A stretch of 64,000 nt of DNA from Gymnodinialimonas ulvae (GTDB lineage Bacteria > Pseudomonadota > Alphaproteobacteria > Rhodobacterales > Rhodobacteraceae). The position numbers and the translations under genes were made by a program. Positions 25,604 through 34,388 of this stretch are shown here, piece after piece. The stretch's first letter is position 1. Each line of letters opens with the position of its first letter. The stretch lies in NCBI RefSeq assembly GCF_037543845.1, contig NZ_JBBIFX010000004.1, positions 1 through 64,000 on the forward strand. The letters run 5' to 3'. The notes beneath the pieces are model-generated. The model was not told the DNA's origin, made no database searches, and saw only the letters and a program-made list of their open reading frames with translations.

Positions 25604-25664
25604 TAATGTCAGCTTTCTTTAGAGTTGACATTGTGCTTGTCATAATGACATGTATAATGTCGTT
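25604..25664 (+). promoter_or_regulatory. Promoter with array of TGTCA/TGACA half-sites before the MarR gene
   Basis: Half-sites lie at 25607-25611 (TGTCA), 25626-25630 (TGACA), 25638-25642 (TGTCA), 25646-25650 (TGACA) and 25658-25661 (TGTC). They form overlapping dyads: AATGTCA...TGACATT (25605-25632), TGTCAT-A-ATGACA (25638-25650) and GACAT-N5-ATGTC (25647-25661). A consensus -10 (TATAAT, 25653-25658) and a TTGACA hexamer (25625-25630) are present, but their 22-base spacing is long. A start point seven bases after the -10 would fall on the ATG itself. The arrangement suggests tight autorepression by the MarR protein. Confidence 0.55.
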
Positions 25665-26111
25665 ATGAAAGAACAACAACTTCACCAATTGATTTGGATG
25701 TCACGCCCTTTGATGCAGGCCGCAGAAGCCTGTGTTGAAGCGGGTTTGGTCGGAACCAACCTGACAGTCCGGATGCGCGCCGTTCTGGAGATGCTGGACA
25801 AATACGGAGAACAGACCGTCCCGGAGATTGCCGCAAGGCTCGAAATCAAACGGCAATACGTTCAGATCATGTGCAATGAAACGCTGGCTTCAGGTCTGGT
25901 CGAGCAACGCCCGAATCCTCGCCACAAGCGGTCTCCTGTCCTGGCGTTGACCGATCACGGTCGGACCCTCATCGAAGAGATCATTTCGAACGAAATGAAG
26001 CTTATGGAGAAGGTTGGTGTGAACCTAAGCTATCAAGACATTTCCACGGCGCTTGAGGTCGTGCTCACAGTGGCGGACAGACTGAAAACCCATGCAGGAA
26101 AGAGCGAATGA
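25665..26111 (+). CDS. MarR-family transcriptional regulator
   Basis: A 148-residue winged-helix regulator. The HTH is in QTVPEIAARLEIKRQYVQIMCNETLASGLVEQRPNPRHKRSPVLALT (residues about 55-100), flanked by dimerisation helices. I use ATG 25665; a start 15 bases upstream would lie inside the -10 hexamer region. No Shine-Dalgarno sequence precedes 25665, consistent with a leaderless message. The stop overlaps the next ATG (ATGA), so it probably controls the hydrolase made with it and itself, through the half-site array. Confidence 0.85.
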   Translation: MKEQQLHQLIWMSRPLMQAAEACVEAGLVGTNLTVRMRAVLEMLDKYGEQTVPEIAARLEIKRQYVQIMCNETLASGLVEQRPNPRHKRSPVLALTDHGRTLIEEIISNEMKLMEKVGVNLSYQDISTALEVVLTVADRLKTHAGKSE

Positions 26112-26728
26112 CACTCGGTTACATCTTGGCCATCGCGGTCTTGCTCCTCATACTCTGGCTCGGCAACGGTATAAGACGCATTGGTGCGGTAAGTGTTGGA
26201 GAAACGATACCGGTCCGGCATGGATCAGCACTTCTGCTGATTGATTTGCAATCGGTATTCTGGGAGCGCGGTCCTTACTCGAACGCCGCAAAAGAAGCCG
26301 CCGCACGGGTCATTCTTTCGGAAGTAGAACCTGCGCGAGCGGAAGGCCATCCCGTCATCGCCGTGCGTCAGGAATGGTCGATCCCCTCAACCAAGGCAGT
26401 GGCAAAACTCTCGATGAAAGGGCAGGCGATTGAGGGCAGCGACGGGACCGAAATTGCCGAGGTTTTCACGTCACTACCCGACCATGTGCTTGTTAAGCGC
26501 GTGCAGGACGCATTCGAAACGGGCGAACTGGATGCTCTTTTGAAGAGTTACGGCGTCGGCAGGCTGCGTCTTGTTGGTTTGGACATGAATTACTGTGTGC
26601 AAAAGACGGCGCTGGCGGCCAGAAACCGGGGTTATGAGGTCACCGTCGTGAAAGAGGGGACACTTGCAGCCGCGCCGACGGAGAGCGCTGAAAAGCAGAT
26701 GTCGTCAGCAGGTGTGGCCATTTGCTGA
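26108..26728 (+). CDS. Membrane-anchored isochorismatase-like cysteine hydrolase
   Basis: A 206-residue protein. Residues 4-20 form one hydrophobic helix (signal anchor), and the remainder is an isochorismatase-fold hydrolase: ALLLIDLQSVFWERGPY (D46), HVLVKRVQDAF (K130) and GLDMNYCVQKTALAARNRGY (C163), the usual Asp-Lys-Cys triad. The family cleaves amides, carbamates or isochorismate; the substrate is not readable. A transmembrane anchor is unusual for this mainly cytosolic family. Coupled to the MarR gene by an ATGA overlap, so a regulator-hydrolase pair responding to a small molecule is plausible. Confidence 0.75.
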   Translation: MTLGYILAIAVLLLILWLGNGIRRIGAVSVGETIPVRHGSALLLIDLQSVFWERGPYSNAAKEAAARVILSEVEPARAEGHPVIAVRQEWSIPSTKAVAKLSMKGQAIEGSDGTEIAEVFTSLPDHVLVKRVQDAFETGELDALLKSYGVGRLRLVGLDMNYCVQKTALAARNRGYEVTVVKEGTLAAAPTESAEKQMSSAGVAIC

Positions 26729-27014
26729 GCGGACATTGATCTTTCAAGTCGCAACGGCAGCAAGGTCCCGCAAAGCGGCCGCCCCTTAGATCCCCCCAAA
26801 AGCCCCCCCGAAATGACGGCCATACCCCGACCCCGCCCCTCACACGCGCAGGGTCTCGTCGCTGTCACCAAAATAGATATGATCCGCGGCTTGGCCCGCC
26901 CATTGAAAGGATCGGCATGGGGCACCGGGAAACCCTTTACAAAAGGTTAACAAAATCCAGAAAGCCGTTCTATATCAGCCACTTGACCCCTGGTTGCAAC
27001 CTTGCAACCACTCC

Positions 27015-28028
27015 TCAATGCGGCGCGATCCCCCGCAAACGCTCCGAGCGCCGCCGCAGCATTTCCACCGTCGCCAGAAGCACGATCGAGATCGCCACAA
27101 GGATCGTCGCCGCCGCCAGAATGACCGGGCTGATCTGCTCGCGCAGGCCGGTGAACATCTGCCACGGCAAGGTCTGCTGCCCTGCCGATCCCACGAAGAT
27201 CACCACCACCACCTCGTCGAACGAGGTGATGAAGGCAAAAAGCCCGCCCGAGATCACCCCCGGCAGGATCAAGGGCATCTGGATGCGGAAGAACGTCGTG
27301 ACCGGATTGGCCCCCAAATTCGCCGCCGCCCGCGTCAGCGACCGGTCAAACCCCACCAGAGTGGCGGTCACGGTGATGATCACAAACGGAATGCCCAACG
27401 CCGCATGGGCCAGCACAACACCCCAATAGGTGCCCTGCAACCCGATGCGCGAGTAGAAGAAATACATCCCCGCCGCCGAGATGATTAGCGGCACGATCAT
27501 CGGTGAGATCAGGATCGCCATGATCGCGCCCTTGAACGGCACATGGGTCTGGCTCAGGCCAATCGCGGCCAGCGTGCCGAACCCCACCGACAAAAGCGTC
27601 GCGACCGGCGCAATCATCAGGGAATTCCTGAGCGGCGTCATCCACTCCTCGCCCTCAAGCCCTGTCAGCTTGCCAATGATAAGCCCCAGAATGGCCCCGA
27701 TCAGGATCGGGAACAGGTTCAATGACCCTTTCCAGAACTTCAGAACCACGCTCAAGACCGCCCCGGCGACCAGGCCGATCAGAAGCCCGATCCAGGGATA
27801 GCCGTCCTCGCCGAAGAAATCCTGGTAATGGTGCAGGCTGTAGGCCTCGGGATTGAGCGCCAGCATGCCCGGCGTGAAGGTGAAGAAGTCTTCGGCGTTG
27901 AAGCTCAGCGGAATGATGATGATGATCGGCGCGATCAGGAAGAAGAAGATCAACCCGCACAGCACCCGGAACCCGTAGAACCAGACGCGCTGCCCGAAAG
28001 TCGCATAGGGAGGGAGTTTCGTATCCAT
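27015..28028 (-). CDS. Polyamine-type ABC transporter permease (PotC-like)
   Basis: A 337-residue inner-membrane protein of the BPD_transp_1 family. The EAA loop is visible near the end (TRAAANLGANPVTTFFRIQMPLILPG). Compared with ordinary PotC proteins (about 265 residues) it has about 60 extra residues between helix 1 and the core (residues 75-140: GLLIGLVAGAVLSVVLKFW and LFPILIGAILGLIIGKLTG), predicting two additional membrane segments. Last gene of the operon on the minus strand; eight bases from the PotB-like gene. Substrate probably putrescine, spermidine or another cation, by homology only. Confidence 0.85.
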   Translation of the reverse strand: MDTKLPPYATFGQRVWFYGFRVLCGLIFFFLIAPIIIIIPLSFNAEDFFTFTPGMLALNPEAYSLHHYQDFFGEDGYPWIGLLIGLVAGAVLSVVLKFWKGSLNLFPILIGAILGLIIGKLTGLEGEEWMTPLRNSLMIAPVATLLSVGFGTLAAIGLSQTHVPFKGAIMAILISPMIVPLIISAAGMYFFYSRIGLQGTYWGVVLAHAALGIPFVIITVTATLVGFDRSLTRAAANLGANPVTTFFRIQMPLILPGVISGGLFAFITSFDEVVVVIFVGSAGQQTLPWQMFTGLREQISPVILAAATILVAISIVLLATVEMLRRRSERLRGIAPH

Positions 28029-28035
28029 GATCGCG

Positions 28036-29652
28036 TTACCCCAGCTTCACATTGTCGATGCCGACGATCCGGTCGTAGAGCCAGTAGAGCACCAGAACCA
28101 CCGCCAGCAGGATCGAGCCAAGCGCTGCCGCGAGGCCCCAGTTCAGGCTTGATGAGATGTGGAACGCGATCCGGTTCGAGATGAACGTCCCCGTCCGTCC
28201 GCCCACCAGCTCGGGCGTGATGTAGTAGCCGATGGCGAGAATGAACACCAGGATACACCCTGCCCCGATCCCGGGGATTGATTGCGGGAAATAGACCCGC
28301 CAGAACGCGGTCCAGTTCGTTGCACCCAGCGATTTTGCCGCCCGCACGTAACTCGGCGGGATCGTCTTCATCACCGAAAACATCGGCAGGATCATGAACG
28401 GCAGAAGGATATGAGTCATCGCAATGATCGTGCCGGTCTGGTTGTTGATCAACGCAAGACGCCCGTCATCGGCCACCAACCCGATCCACACCAGCACATC
28501 GTTGATCACCCCCTGTTGTTGCAACAACACCTTCCATGCGCTCGTCCGCACCAGAAGCGAGGTCCAGAACGGCAGCAGCACAAGGATCAGCAAGAGGTTC
28601 GATGTCCGCGTCGGCAGGTTCGACAGCAGGTAGGCAATCGGATAGCCCAAAAGGATGCAGCTGATCGTGATGGCCGCCGACATGAACAGCGTCCGCCAGA
28701 ACAGCAGCAAATAGATGCGCTGATCCTCGGGCTGCGCCTCGACGCCCTCCGGCGTCAATTGCAGGTCTACCGAGGTCAGGAAATAGCCTGCGGTGAACGG
28801 GTCGGAAAATGCCTCGATCGTGCCCCAGACTTCGAGGTTCAGCCAATCCTCATCAATCTCCACGAAGGCCTCGCGCGGGCTCATCCCCTCGAAATCGGCG
28901 ACCGCCGGGATTGCCTCGGCGACAAGATCGGCCATCGGACCGTCATACTCCGCTCCGTGGCCCGCGCTCAGGTCGCGGTAAAGCGCCAGATAGACGGTGT
29001 TCCACGGCTCTTCCGCGGTCGGGCTGTCATCATCTTGGGATTGGATCGTGCGCGCAAACGACCGATAGGCATCCGCCGTCTCGGGAAACGCGTCCCGCGC
29101 GGCGACCGACAGCTGGAACAACGTGCCCGCTCCGTCCACATCGCCGGCGTTGGCCGCCACCCAATCGGGCGCGCCCATCAGGGCTGTCCATGTCTCGGGT
29201 GCCCCCCAGGCCGCGTTCAGGTCGGTGAACTGATCGGCGTAGTCCTCGCCCACATCATCCACACCCCGCCCGGTGCGCCGAAAGAGAGACGACATTCCCG
29301 TCGTCTCATAGTTCAGCCGGCTGCCGAGGCGCGTATGCTCGCGCCGTTCGGTGGCGGCCATGAAATCATAAGCCAGCGCCGCGAATGTTGCGTCATCGGG
29401 CGCGTCAGACGGGTCCCACTCCTCAAGCGCGACCACGGTGCGCGGCAGCGTCTCGGACACGATCTGATTCTCGACCGAGCGGAACAGCATGTCCACGATC
29501 GGGGCGATGAAGGTGACGAGGATGAAGATCAACAGTGGCGCGATCAGCATCAGAGCGCGCAGCTTCTGCGCCCTCAGCGCGCGGGCCAGCGACCGCTTCA
29601 GCGGGCGGCCATCGGCGGCCAGCATTGGTCCCGATTGGGTCGCGTCGCTCAT
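28036..29652 (-). CDS. Polyamine-type ABC transporter permease with large periplasmic insert (PotB-like)
   Basis: A 538-residue permease. Residues 30-60 form helix 1 (LMLIAPLLIFILVTFIAPIV); the core helices and EAA loop (RAAKSLGATNWTAFWRVYFPQ) are in the last 230 residues. Between them is an insert of about 240 residues (about 65-305), acidic and rich in Asp/Glu/Ala, presumably periplasmic. Normal PotB is about 285 residues. Its ATG overlaps the stop of the DUF1330 gene (ATGA), so these are coupled. Confidence 0.85.
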   Translation of the reverse strand: MSDATQSGPMLAADGRPLKRSLARALRAQKLRALMLIAPLLIFILVTFIAPIVDMLFRSVENQIVSETLPRTVVALEEWDPSDAPDDATFAALAYDFMAATERREHTRLGSRLNYETTGMSSLFRRTGRGVDDVGEDYADQFTDLNAAWGAPETWTALMGAPDWVAANAGDVDGAGTLFQLSVAARDAFPETADAYRSFARTIQSQDDDSPTAEEPWNTVYLALYRDLSAGHGAEYDGPMADLVAEAIPAVADFEGMSPREAFVEIDEDWLNLEVWGTIEAFSDPFTAGYFLTSVDLQLTPEGVEAQPEDQRIYLLLFWRTLFMSAAITISCILLGYPIAYLLSNLPTRTSNLLLILVLLPFWTSLLVRTSAWKVLLQQQGVINDVLVWIGLVADDGRLALINNQTGTIIAMTHILLPFMILPMFSVMKTIPPSYVRAAKSLGATNWTAFWRVYFPQSIPGIGAGCILVFILAIGYYITPELVGGRTGTFISNRIAFHISSSLNWGLAAALGSILLAVVLVLYWLYDRIVGIDNVKLG

Positions 29653-29939
29653 TCGACCCCCTCAACCACAAGGATCACGCTGTCGGCGGTGCGGCGGCGA
29701 ATTTCGGCAACCTCTTGATATTCGGGGTCGTTATACGCGGCGAGCGCCGCTTTGTAGCTTGCGAATTCGAACACGACATGGCGCTGAAAGGTCTCTCCTT
29801 CCAGGATCTCGGATGTGCCACCGCGCACGATGGGCTTGGCCCCGTGGCTGAGCAGGATCGGCGTATCCCGTTCGATGTACTCTTGGTACGCCTCGGGATC
29901 ATTCACCGTGATGTGACCAATGATGTAGCCTTTGGGCAT
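29649..29939 (-). CDS. DUF1330 domain protein
   Basis: A 96-residue dimeric alpha+beta (ferredoxin-like) protein of DUF1330: KGYIIGHITVNDPEAYQEYI, GETFQRHVVFEFASYKAALAAYNDPEYQEV. The function of the family is unknown. It lies inside the transporter operon between the binding protein and the first permease and overlaps the permease start by four bases, so it is made with the transporter. A role in metabolism of the imported compound is possible but unproven. Confidence 0.85.
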   Translation of the reverse strand: MPKGYIIGHITVNDPEAYQEYIERDTPILLSHGAKPIVRGGTSEILEGETFQRHVVFEFASYKAALAAYNDPEYQEVAEIRRRTADSVILVVEGVE

Positions 29940-30011
29940 GTCCGCCTCGTCGCATTTTGTGGGGTGTCGGGGCGACCATCGCCGCCCCGATCCTTTGCAT
30001 TCAACCGCAGA

Positions 30012-31127
30012 TTACTGGGCCAGCCACGCCTGGAAGCGCGCGTCCATGTCGTCGCGGTAATCCGCCCACCATTCGTAGTTGAACAGGAAGGTGTTCTCGG
30101 AATTCGCCGGATCGGTCGGCATATGCGGCGCCATCTCGATGCCGAGATCGGCATGGGTGCCCACCAGCGGCGCGGAAGACGCACGGGCCGGGCCGTAAGA
30201 GATGTACTGGGCCTGATCCGCCAGACGCTGCGTGTCGGTTGCGAACCGCAGGAAGTCGAGCGCACGCGCCAGACGATCTTCCGGCAGGCCGGCGGGGATG
30301 ATCCAGCCGTCCAGATCGAACATCTGCCAATCCCAGAGCATGTTGACCGGCTGGCCCTGCTCTTCGATCAACGAGAACAGACGCCCGTTGTAGGTCGATC
30401 CAAGCACGACCTCGCCATCGGCCAGAAGCTGCGGCGTGTCGGCACCCGCGGACCACCACACGGTCTGATCCTTGATGGTGTCGAGCATCGCGAACGCACG
30501 GTCGAGACCTTCATCGGTTTCCAGCGTGTCGTAGACATCTTCGATGGCCACGCCGTCGCAGATCAGGGCCCATTCGAGGTTCGCGATCGGGCGGCGCTCC
30601 AGCGACCGCTGACCGGGGAAGGTCTCAAGGTCGAACACGTCGCAGACGCTGCTCGGCTCGGCACCGTTCCACTCCTCGACATCGTTGCGGTAGCCGAAGG
30701 CCGTCGAATAGACGATTTGCGGCACGAAGCAATCGGACACGATCAGGTCGCCGAAATCCTCGGTCGGGGTGGAGCCGTCATCGCCGGGTGCCAGCACCTC
30801 GTCATGGTCGATTTCCATCGCGAGGCCTTCGTCGCACAGGCGCATCGCATCGGCGGCCACGACGTCCACGACGTCCCAGGTCACGTTGCCCGCTTCGTTC
30901 ATCGCGCGCAGACGGGCGACGGCTTCGGCCGAGCTTTCGTCCCAGATCACTTCGAGACCTTCATTCATCTCGGCATAGGGATCGGAATAAGCACGTTGCT
31001 GGCTGATCTGATAGGCACCGCCCCACGACACAAGCGTCATGGAACCGGCCATGTGTCCATCGGCCATAGCACCCGTCGTTACGAGGGCTGCGCCGGTGGT
31101 CAGGAGCATAAGGCTCTTGATTTTCAT
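30012..31127 (-). CDS. Periplasmic binding protein of the polyamine-type ABC transporter (PotD-like)
   Basis: A 371-residue extracellular solute-binding protein: signal peptide (1-22, ending AMADG) and then the two-lobed PotD-like fold (LVSWGGAYQISQQRAYSDPYAE; TWDVVDVVAADAMRLCDEGLAMEID; GEVVLGSTYNGRLFSLIEEQGQPV). Three cysteines in the mature part are a little unusual. Followed by a 72-base gap to DUF1330. The signature residues that set polyamine preference cannot be assigned by eye. Confidence 0.85.
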   Translation of the reverse strand: MKIKSLMLLTTGAALVTTGAMADGHMAGSMTLVSWGGAYQISQQRAYSDPYAEMNEGLEVIWDESSAEAVARLRAMNEAGNVTWDVVDVVAADAMRLCDEGLAMEIDHDEVLAPGDDGSTPTEDFGDLIVSDCFVPQIVYSTAFGYRNDVEEWNGAEPSSVCDVFDLETFPGQRSLERRPIANLEWALICDGVAIEDVYDTLETDEGLDRAFAMLDTIKDQTVWWSAGADTPQLLADGEVVLGSTYNGRLFSLIEEQGQPVNMLWDWQMFDLDGWIIPAGLPEDRLARALDFLRFATDTQRLADQAQYISYGPARASSAPLVGTHADLGIEMAPHMPTDPANSENTFLFNYEWWADYRDDMDARFQAWLAQ

Positions 31128-31188
31128 GGTTTGTCTCTCCTTGGTTGGACTTCGGTTTTCCCGTGGTTTTATCGCCCCTTACGGGACG

Positions 31189-32286
31189 TTATGCATCAAG
31201 TGCCCGGCAATCCTGCGGACGCCAGCCGATCTCGATGCTCTCCCCCGGAACCAGCCTGCGCTGATCGGGGGCATTCCGTGTCTTGATGATGAAATCGTCC
31301 ATCCCCGCCACGTTCAATCGCGTGCGGTAAATGTCGCCCATGTAGACGAATTCCTTCACCTCAGCCTTCAGGGTATGCACGTCATCGGCCAGGCGCGAGC
31401 GATCCATCTCGACCCGTTCGGGCCGGATCGACACCCGGGTTTGCTCGCCCACGGCGCTGACGTTGACGGGCACGGCGTCGATGACTGACCCATCTTCAAG
31501 CGTGACCTCGCACATGTCACCCGACATCTTGCTGACGGTGCCCTGCAACGTGTTGTTCTCGCCGATGAACTGCGCAACGAAACTGTTCTGCGGCTCCTCG
31601 TAGAGCGTATCGGGTGCTGCGAGCTGCTGAATACGGCCATCGTCGAACACCGCAACGCGGTCCGACATGGTCAGCGCCTCGGTCTGATCGTGGGTCACGT
31701 AAACGGTCGTGATCCCCAGCTCATGGGCGAGGTTCGTGATCTCGAATTGCAGCGTCTCGCGCAATTGCTTGTCGAGCGCGCCAAGCGGTTCGTCCATCAA
31801 CACCAGTTCTGGTTCGAACACCAACGCCCGGCTCAGCGCGATACGCTGCTGCTGCCCGCCGGACAATTGCGCCGGACGGCGGTTGATGAAATCGCCCATC
31901 TGCACCATGTCGAGCGCGCGCTTGATCTTGCCCTCGCGCTCGGATTTGGCCATGCCGCGCACCTCAAGCGGGAACGACAGGTTTTCACCCACTGTCATGT
32001 GCGGGAACAGCGCGTAGTTCTGGAACACCATCCCGATGCCGCGCTTGTGGGGCGGGATGTTGTTGATCGGCTTGCCATCAAGCGTGATCTCGCCGTGGGT
32101 GGCGGTCTCGAAGCCCGCAAGCATCATCAGGCAGGTCGTCTTGCCGGACCCCGAGGGCCCGAGCATCGTCAGAAACTCGCCTCGCGCAATGTGTAGATTG
32201 AGGTCTTTGACGACGAGTACTTCGCCATCATAGCTTTTCTGCACGCGATCGAAGGCAACGAACGCTTCCGTGTGGTCTGAGGTCAA
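31189..32286 (-). CDS. Polyamine-type ABC transporter ATPase (PotA-like)
   Basis: A 365-residue ATP-binding subunit. Walker A GPSGSGKTT, Q-loop FQNYALFPHMTV, signature LSGGQQQR, Walker B LVLMDEPLGALD and switch VTHDQTEA are all present and regular. A C-terminal TOBE domain follows (about 285-360). First gene of the operon potA-potD-DUF1330-potB-potC on the minus strand; the intergenic stretch 32287-32562 would hold the promoter, but no motif stands out. Confidence 0.92.
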   Translation of the reverse strand: MTSDHTEAFVAFDRVQKSYDGEVLVVKDLNLHIARGEFLTMLGPSGSGKTTCLMMLAGFETATHGEITLDGKPINNIPPHKRGIGMVFQNYALFPHMTVGENLSFPLEVRGMAKSEREGKIKRALDMVQMGDFINRRPAQLSGGQQQRIALSRALVFEPELVLMDEPLGALDKQLRETLQFEITNLAHELGITTVYVTHDQTEALTMSDRVAVFDDGRIQQLAAPDTLYEEPQNSFVAQFIGENNTLQGTVSKMSGDMCEVTLEDGSVIDAVPVNVSAVGEQTRVSIRPERVEMDRSRLADDVHTLKAEVKEFVYMGDIYRTRLNVAGMDDFIIKTRNAPDQRRLVPGESIEIGWRPQDCRALDA

Positions 32287-32562
32287 CCCTCACTCCCCTG
32301 TTGTACGTTGCGCGGTGTCTTCGACCCCAAGGGATTGCGCCCGCGCTTGGTCTTTCCCGACACTAAAGGGTTCGGGCGGAACTTCAACCAAAGCCTTCAG
32401 CATCGTGACATTGAGCACCGGTCTGCCGCAGACAAAGGGGAAAAACCGGCGATTGATCCACAAAAAACGGCGCAAACGGACGATCTGACGCCTTCTTGTG
32501 CGGACCCTGCAAAGCGCGTAACCCTCCGCCTGCGCGTTTTTTGCCTGTTGGATGCAAGCCCA

Positions 32563-34374
32563 GTGTCGAATGCCCATGACCAGCGACCAGACAGGCCAGG
32601 ACCGGCTTCGCTGAACCTGGATCGTCGCGACCGCGCCTCGAATTCCGATATCATCGGGCGTCTTTGGCGCGGCTACATCCGCCCCTATTGGCGCTGGCTG
32701 ATCCTGGCGGTGGTGCTCATGGCGCTCGAAGGGGCGGCGCTGGGGGCGTTTGCCTGGATGGTCGAGCCGATGTTCGACACGCTGACCGGCGAAAGCTCGA
32801 TGCAGGGGGTCACGTTCGTGGCCCTCGGCGTCGGCGGGCTGTTCCTGTTCCGGGCACTGGCGGGCTTTGGGCAACGCATGATCATCGCGGGCGTCGGCAT
32901 GCGGATCATCGCAACGCTCCAATCGCATCTGTTGCAGCATCTCCTGACGCTCGACACGGTCGTGTTTCAGCACAACCCGCCCGGCGCCCTGATCGAACGA
33001 ATCCGCGGCGACACGCAACAATTGCAAAGCGCTGTTTCAAGCGCGCTTCTGACTGTCGGGCGCGACATGACGGCGCTTGTGGCCCTGTTCACGGTGATGA
33101 TCACAACCGATTGGATGTGGACCCTTCTGACCCTGGTCGGCCTGCCGCTTCTGTTCTTTCCGATGCGGTTCGTGCACCGCCTGATCAAGTCGACCGCCCG
33201 AAAGAGCCGCGCGGTGTCGGCGCGGCTGACCACACGGCTGGACGAAACGCTGCATGGGATCCAGACCATCAAGCTGAACCGCCTGGAGGCCCATGAACGC
33301 GGCCGCTTTCGAAACGAGCTTGATGACTACCTCAAATTCGCCCTGCGCAGCCGTGCGGGTGCGGCGGCCAATCCGGCCCTGATCGATACGCTGGCCGCCA
33401 TCGGTTTTGCAGCACTTCTATACGCCGGGGGGCAGTCGATCATTGCCGGTGACCGCACGGTGGGCGAGTTCATGTCCTTCTTCACCGCGCTTGGCCTGAT
33501 GTTCGAGCCGATGCGCCGCCTGGCCTCGATCGCGGGGCAATTGCAAGCGGCCTCCGCCTCGGCCGAGCGGGTGTTCACCCTGCTGGATCTGCACCCCACG
33601 ATCACGTCACCCGCGATGCCCAAACCGCTGGCCGACGGGGACATCGTCTTTGACAACGTGGTCCTGGGCTACGACAGCACACCGGTGCTGCGCGGGCTCA
33701 GCTTCACCGCCGCCGCCGGCAAAACCACCGCCCTTGTCGGCGCGTCGGGGGCCGGAAAGACCACCGTGTTCGCCGCCCTCACCCGTCTGGTCGATGCGAC
33801 CGAGGGCCGGATCACCATCGGCGGTGTGTCGGTGAGCGATGCCGATATCCCGACCCTGCGCGACACGATTGCGGTCGTGGGTCAGGAGACCGCGCTGTTT
33901 GATGAAACGATTGCCGCCAACATTCGCATGGGCGCGCTGGACGCATCGGGCGACGACATCGCCCGCGCCGCGCAGGATGCGGAGGTGAAGGAATTTGCGC
34001 AATCCCTGCCCCACGGCCTCGACACGCCCGTGGGTCCGCGCGGATCAGGCCTGTCGGGGGGGCAGCGGCAGCGCGTGGCGATTGCCCGCGCGATGCTCAA
34101 GGCGGCGCCGATCCTGTTGCTGGATGAGCCGACCTCGGCGCTGGATGCCCGGTCCGAAAAACTGGTGGGCGCGGCGCTGGATCGGCTGGCCGAAGGGCGC
34201 ACGACGCTGGTGATCGCGCATCGCCTGTCGACCATTCGCAACGCCGACCAGATCATCGTCATGGATCACGGCCGCGTGGTCGAGCAAGGCACCCATGACA
34301 ACCTGCTGGCCAAGGGCGGCGCTTACGCGCATCTGCACGCAATGCAGATCACCGGCCAGGCGAACGAGCCGTGA
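32563..34374 (+). CDS. ABC exporter, fused membrane and ATPase domains (MsbA-like)
   Basis: About 603 residues if GTG 32563 is the start. Six-helix ABC transporter domain (WRWLILAVVLMALEGAALGAFAW onwards), then the ATPase: Walker A GASGAGKTT, Q-loop VGQETALFDETI, signature LSGGQRQR, Walker B ILLLDEPTSALD, switch AHRLST. The order and length match lipid or drug exporters of the MsbA type. The frame is open back to 32308 but that portion lacks protein character; GTG or a TTG at 32548 are the candidate starts and there is no strong ribosome binding site. Divergent from the ABC importer operon. Confidence 0.85.
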   Translation: MSNAHDQRPDRPGPASLNLDRRDRASNSDIIGRLWRGYIRPYWRWLILAVVLMALEGAALGAFAWMVEPMFDTLTGESSMQGVTFVALGVGGLFLFRALAGFGQRMIIAGVGMRIIATLQSHLLQHLLTLDTVVFQHNPPGALIERIRGDTQQLQSAVSSALLTVGRDMTALVALFTVMITTDWMWTLLTLVGLPLLFFPMRFVHRLIKSTARKSRAVSARLTTRLDETLHGIQTIKLNRLEAHERGRFRNELDDYLKFALRSRAGAAANPALIDTLAAIGFAALLYAGGQSIIAGDRTVGEFMSFFTALGLMFEPMRRLASIAGQLQAASASAERVFTLLDLHPTITSPAMPKPLADGDIVFDNVVLGYDSTPVLRGLSFTAAAGKTTALVGASGAGKTTVFAALTRLVDATEGRITIGGVSVSDADIPTLRDTIAVVGQETALFDETIAANIRMGALDASGDDIARAAQDAEVKEFAQSLPHGLDTPVGPRGSGLSGGQRQRVAIARAMLKAAPILLLDEPTSALDARSEKLVGAALDRLAEGRTTLVIAHRLSTIRNADQIIVMDHGRVVEQGTHDNLLAKGGAYAHLHAMQITGQANEP

Positions 34375-34388
34375 ATCAAAGCCACCGA

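Noticed and set aside
29535..31286. Open frame of 583 codons on the plus strand over the binding-protein gene
   Set aside because: Antisense to a gene with signal peptide and family fold; shadow composition.
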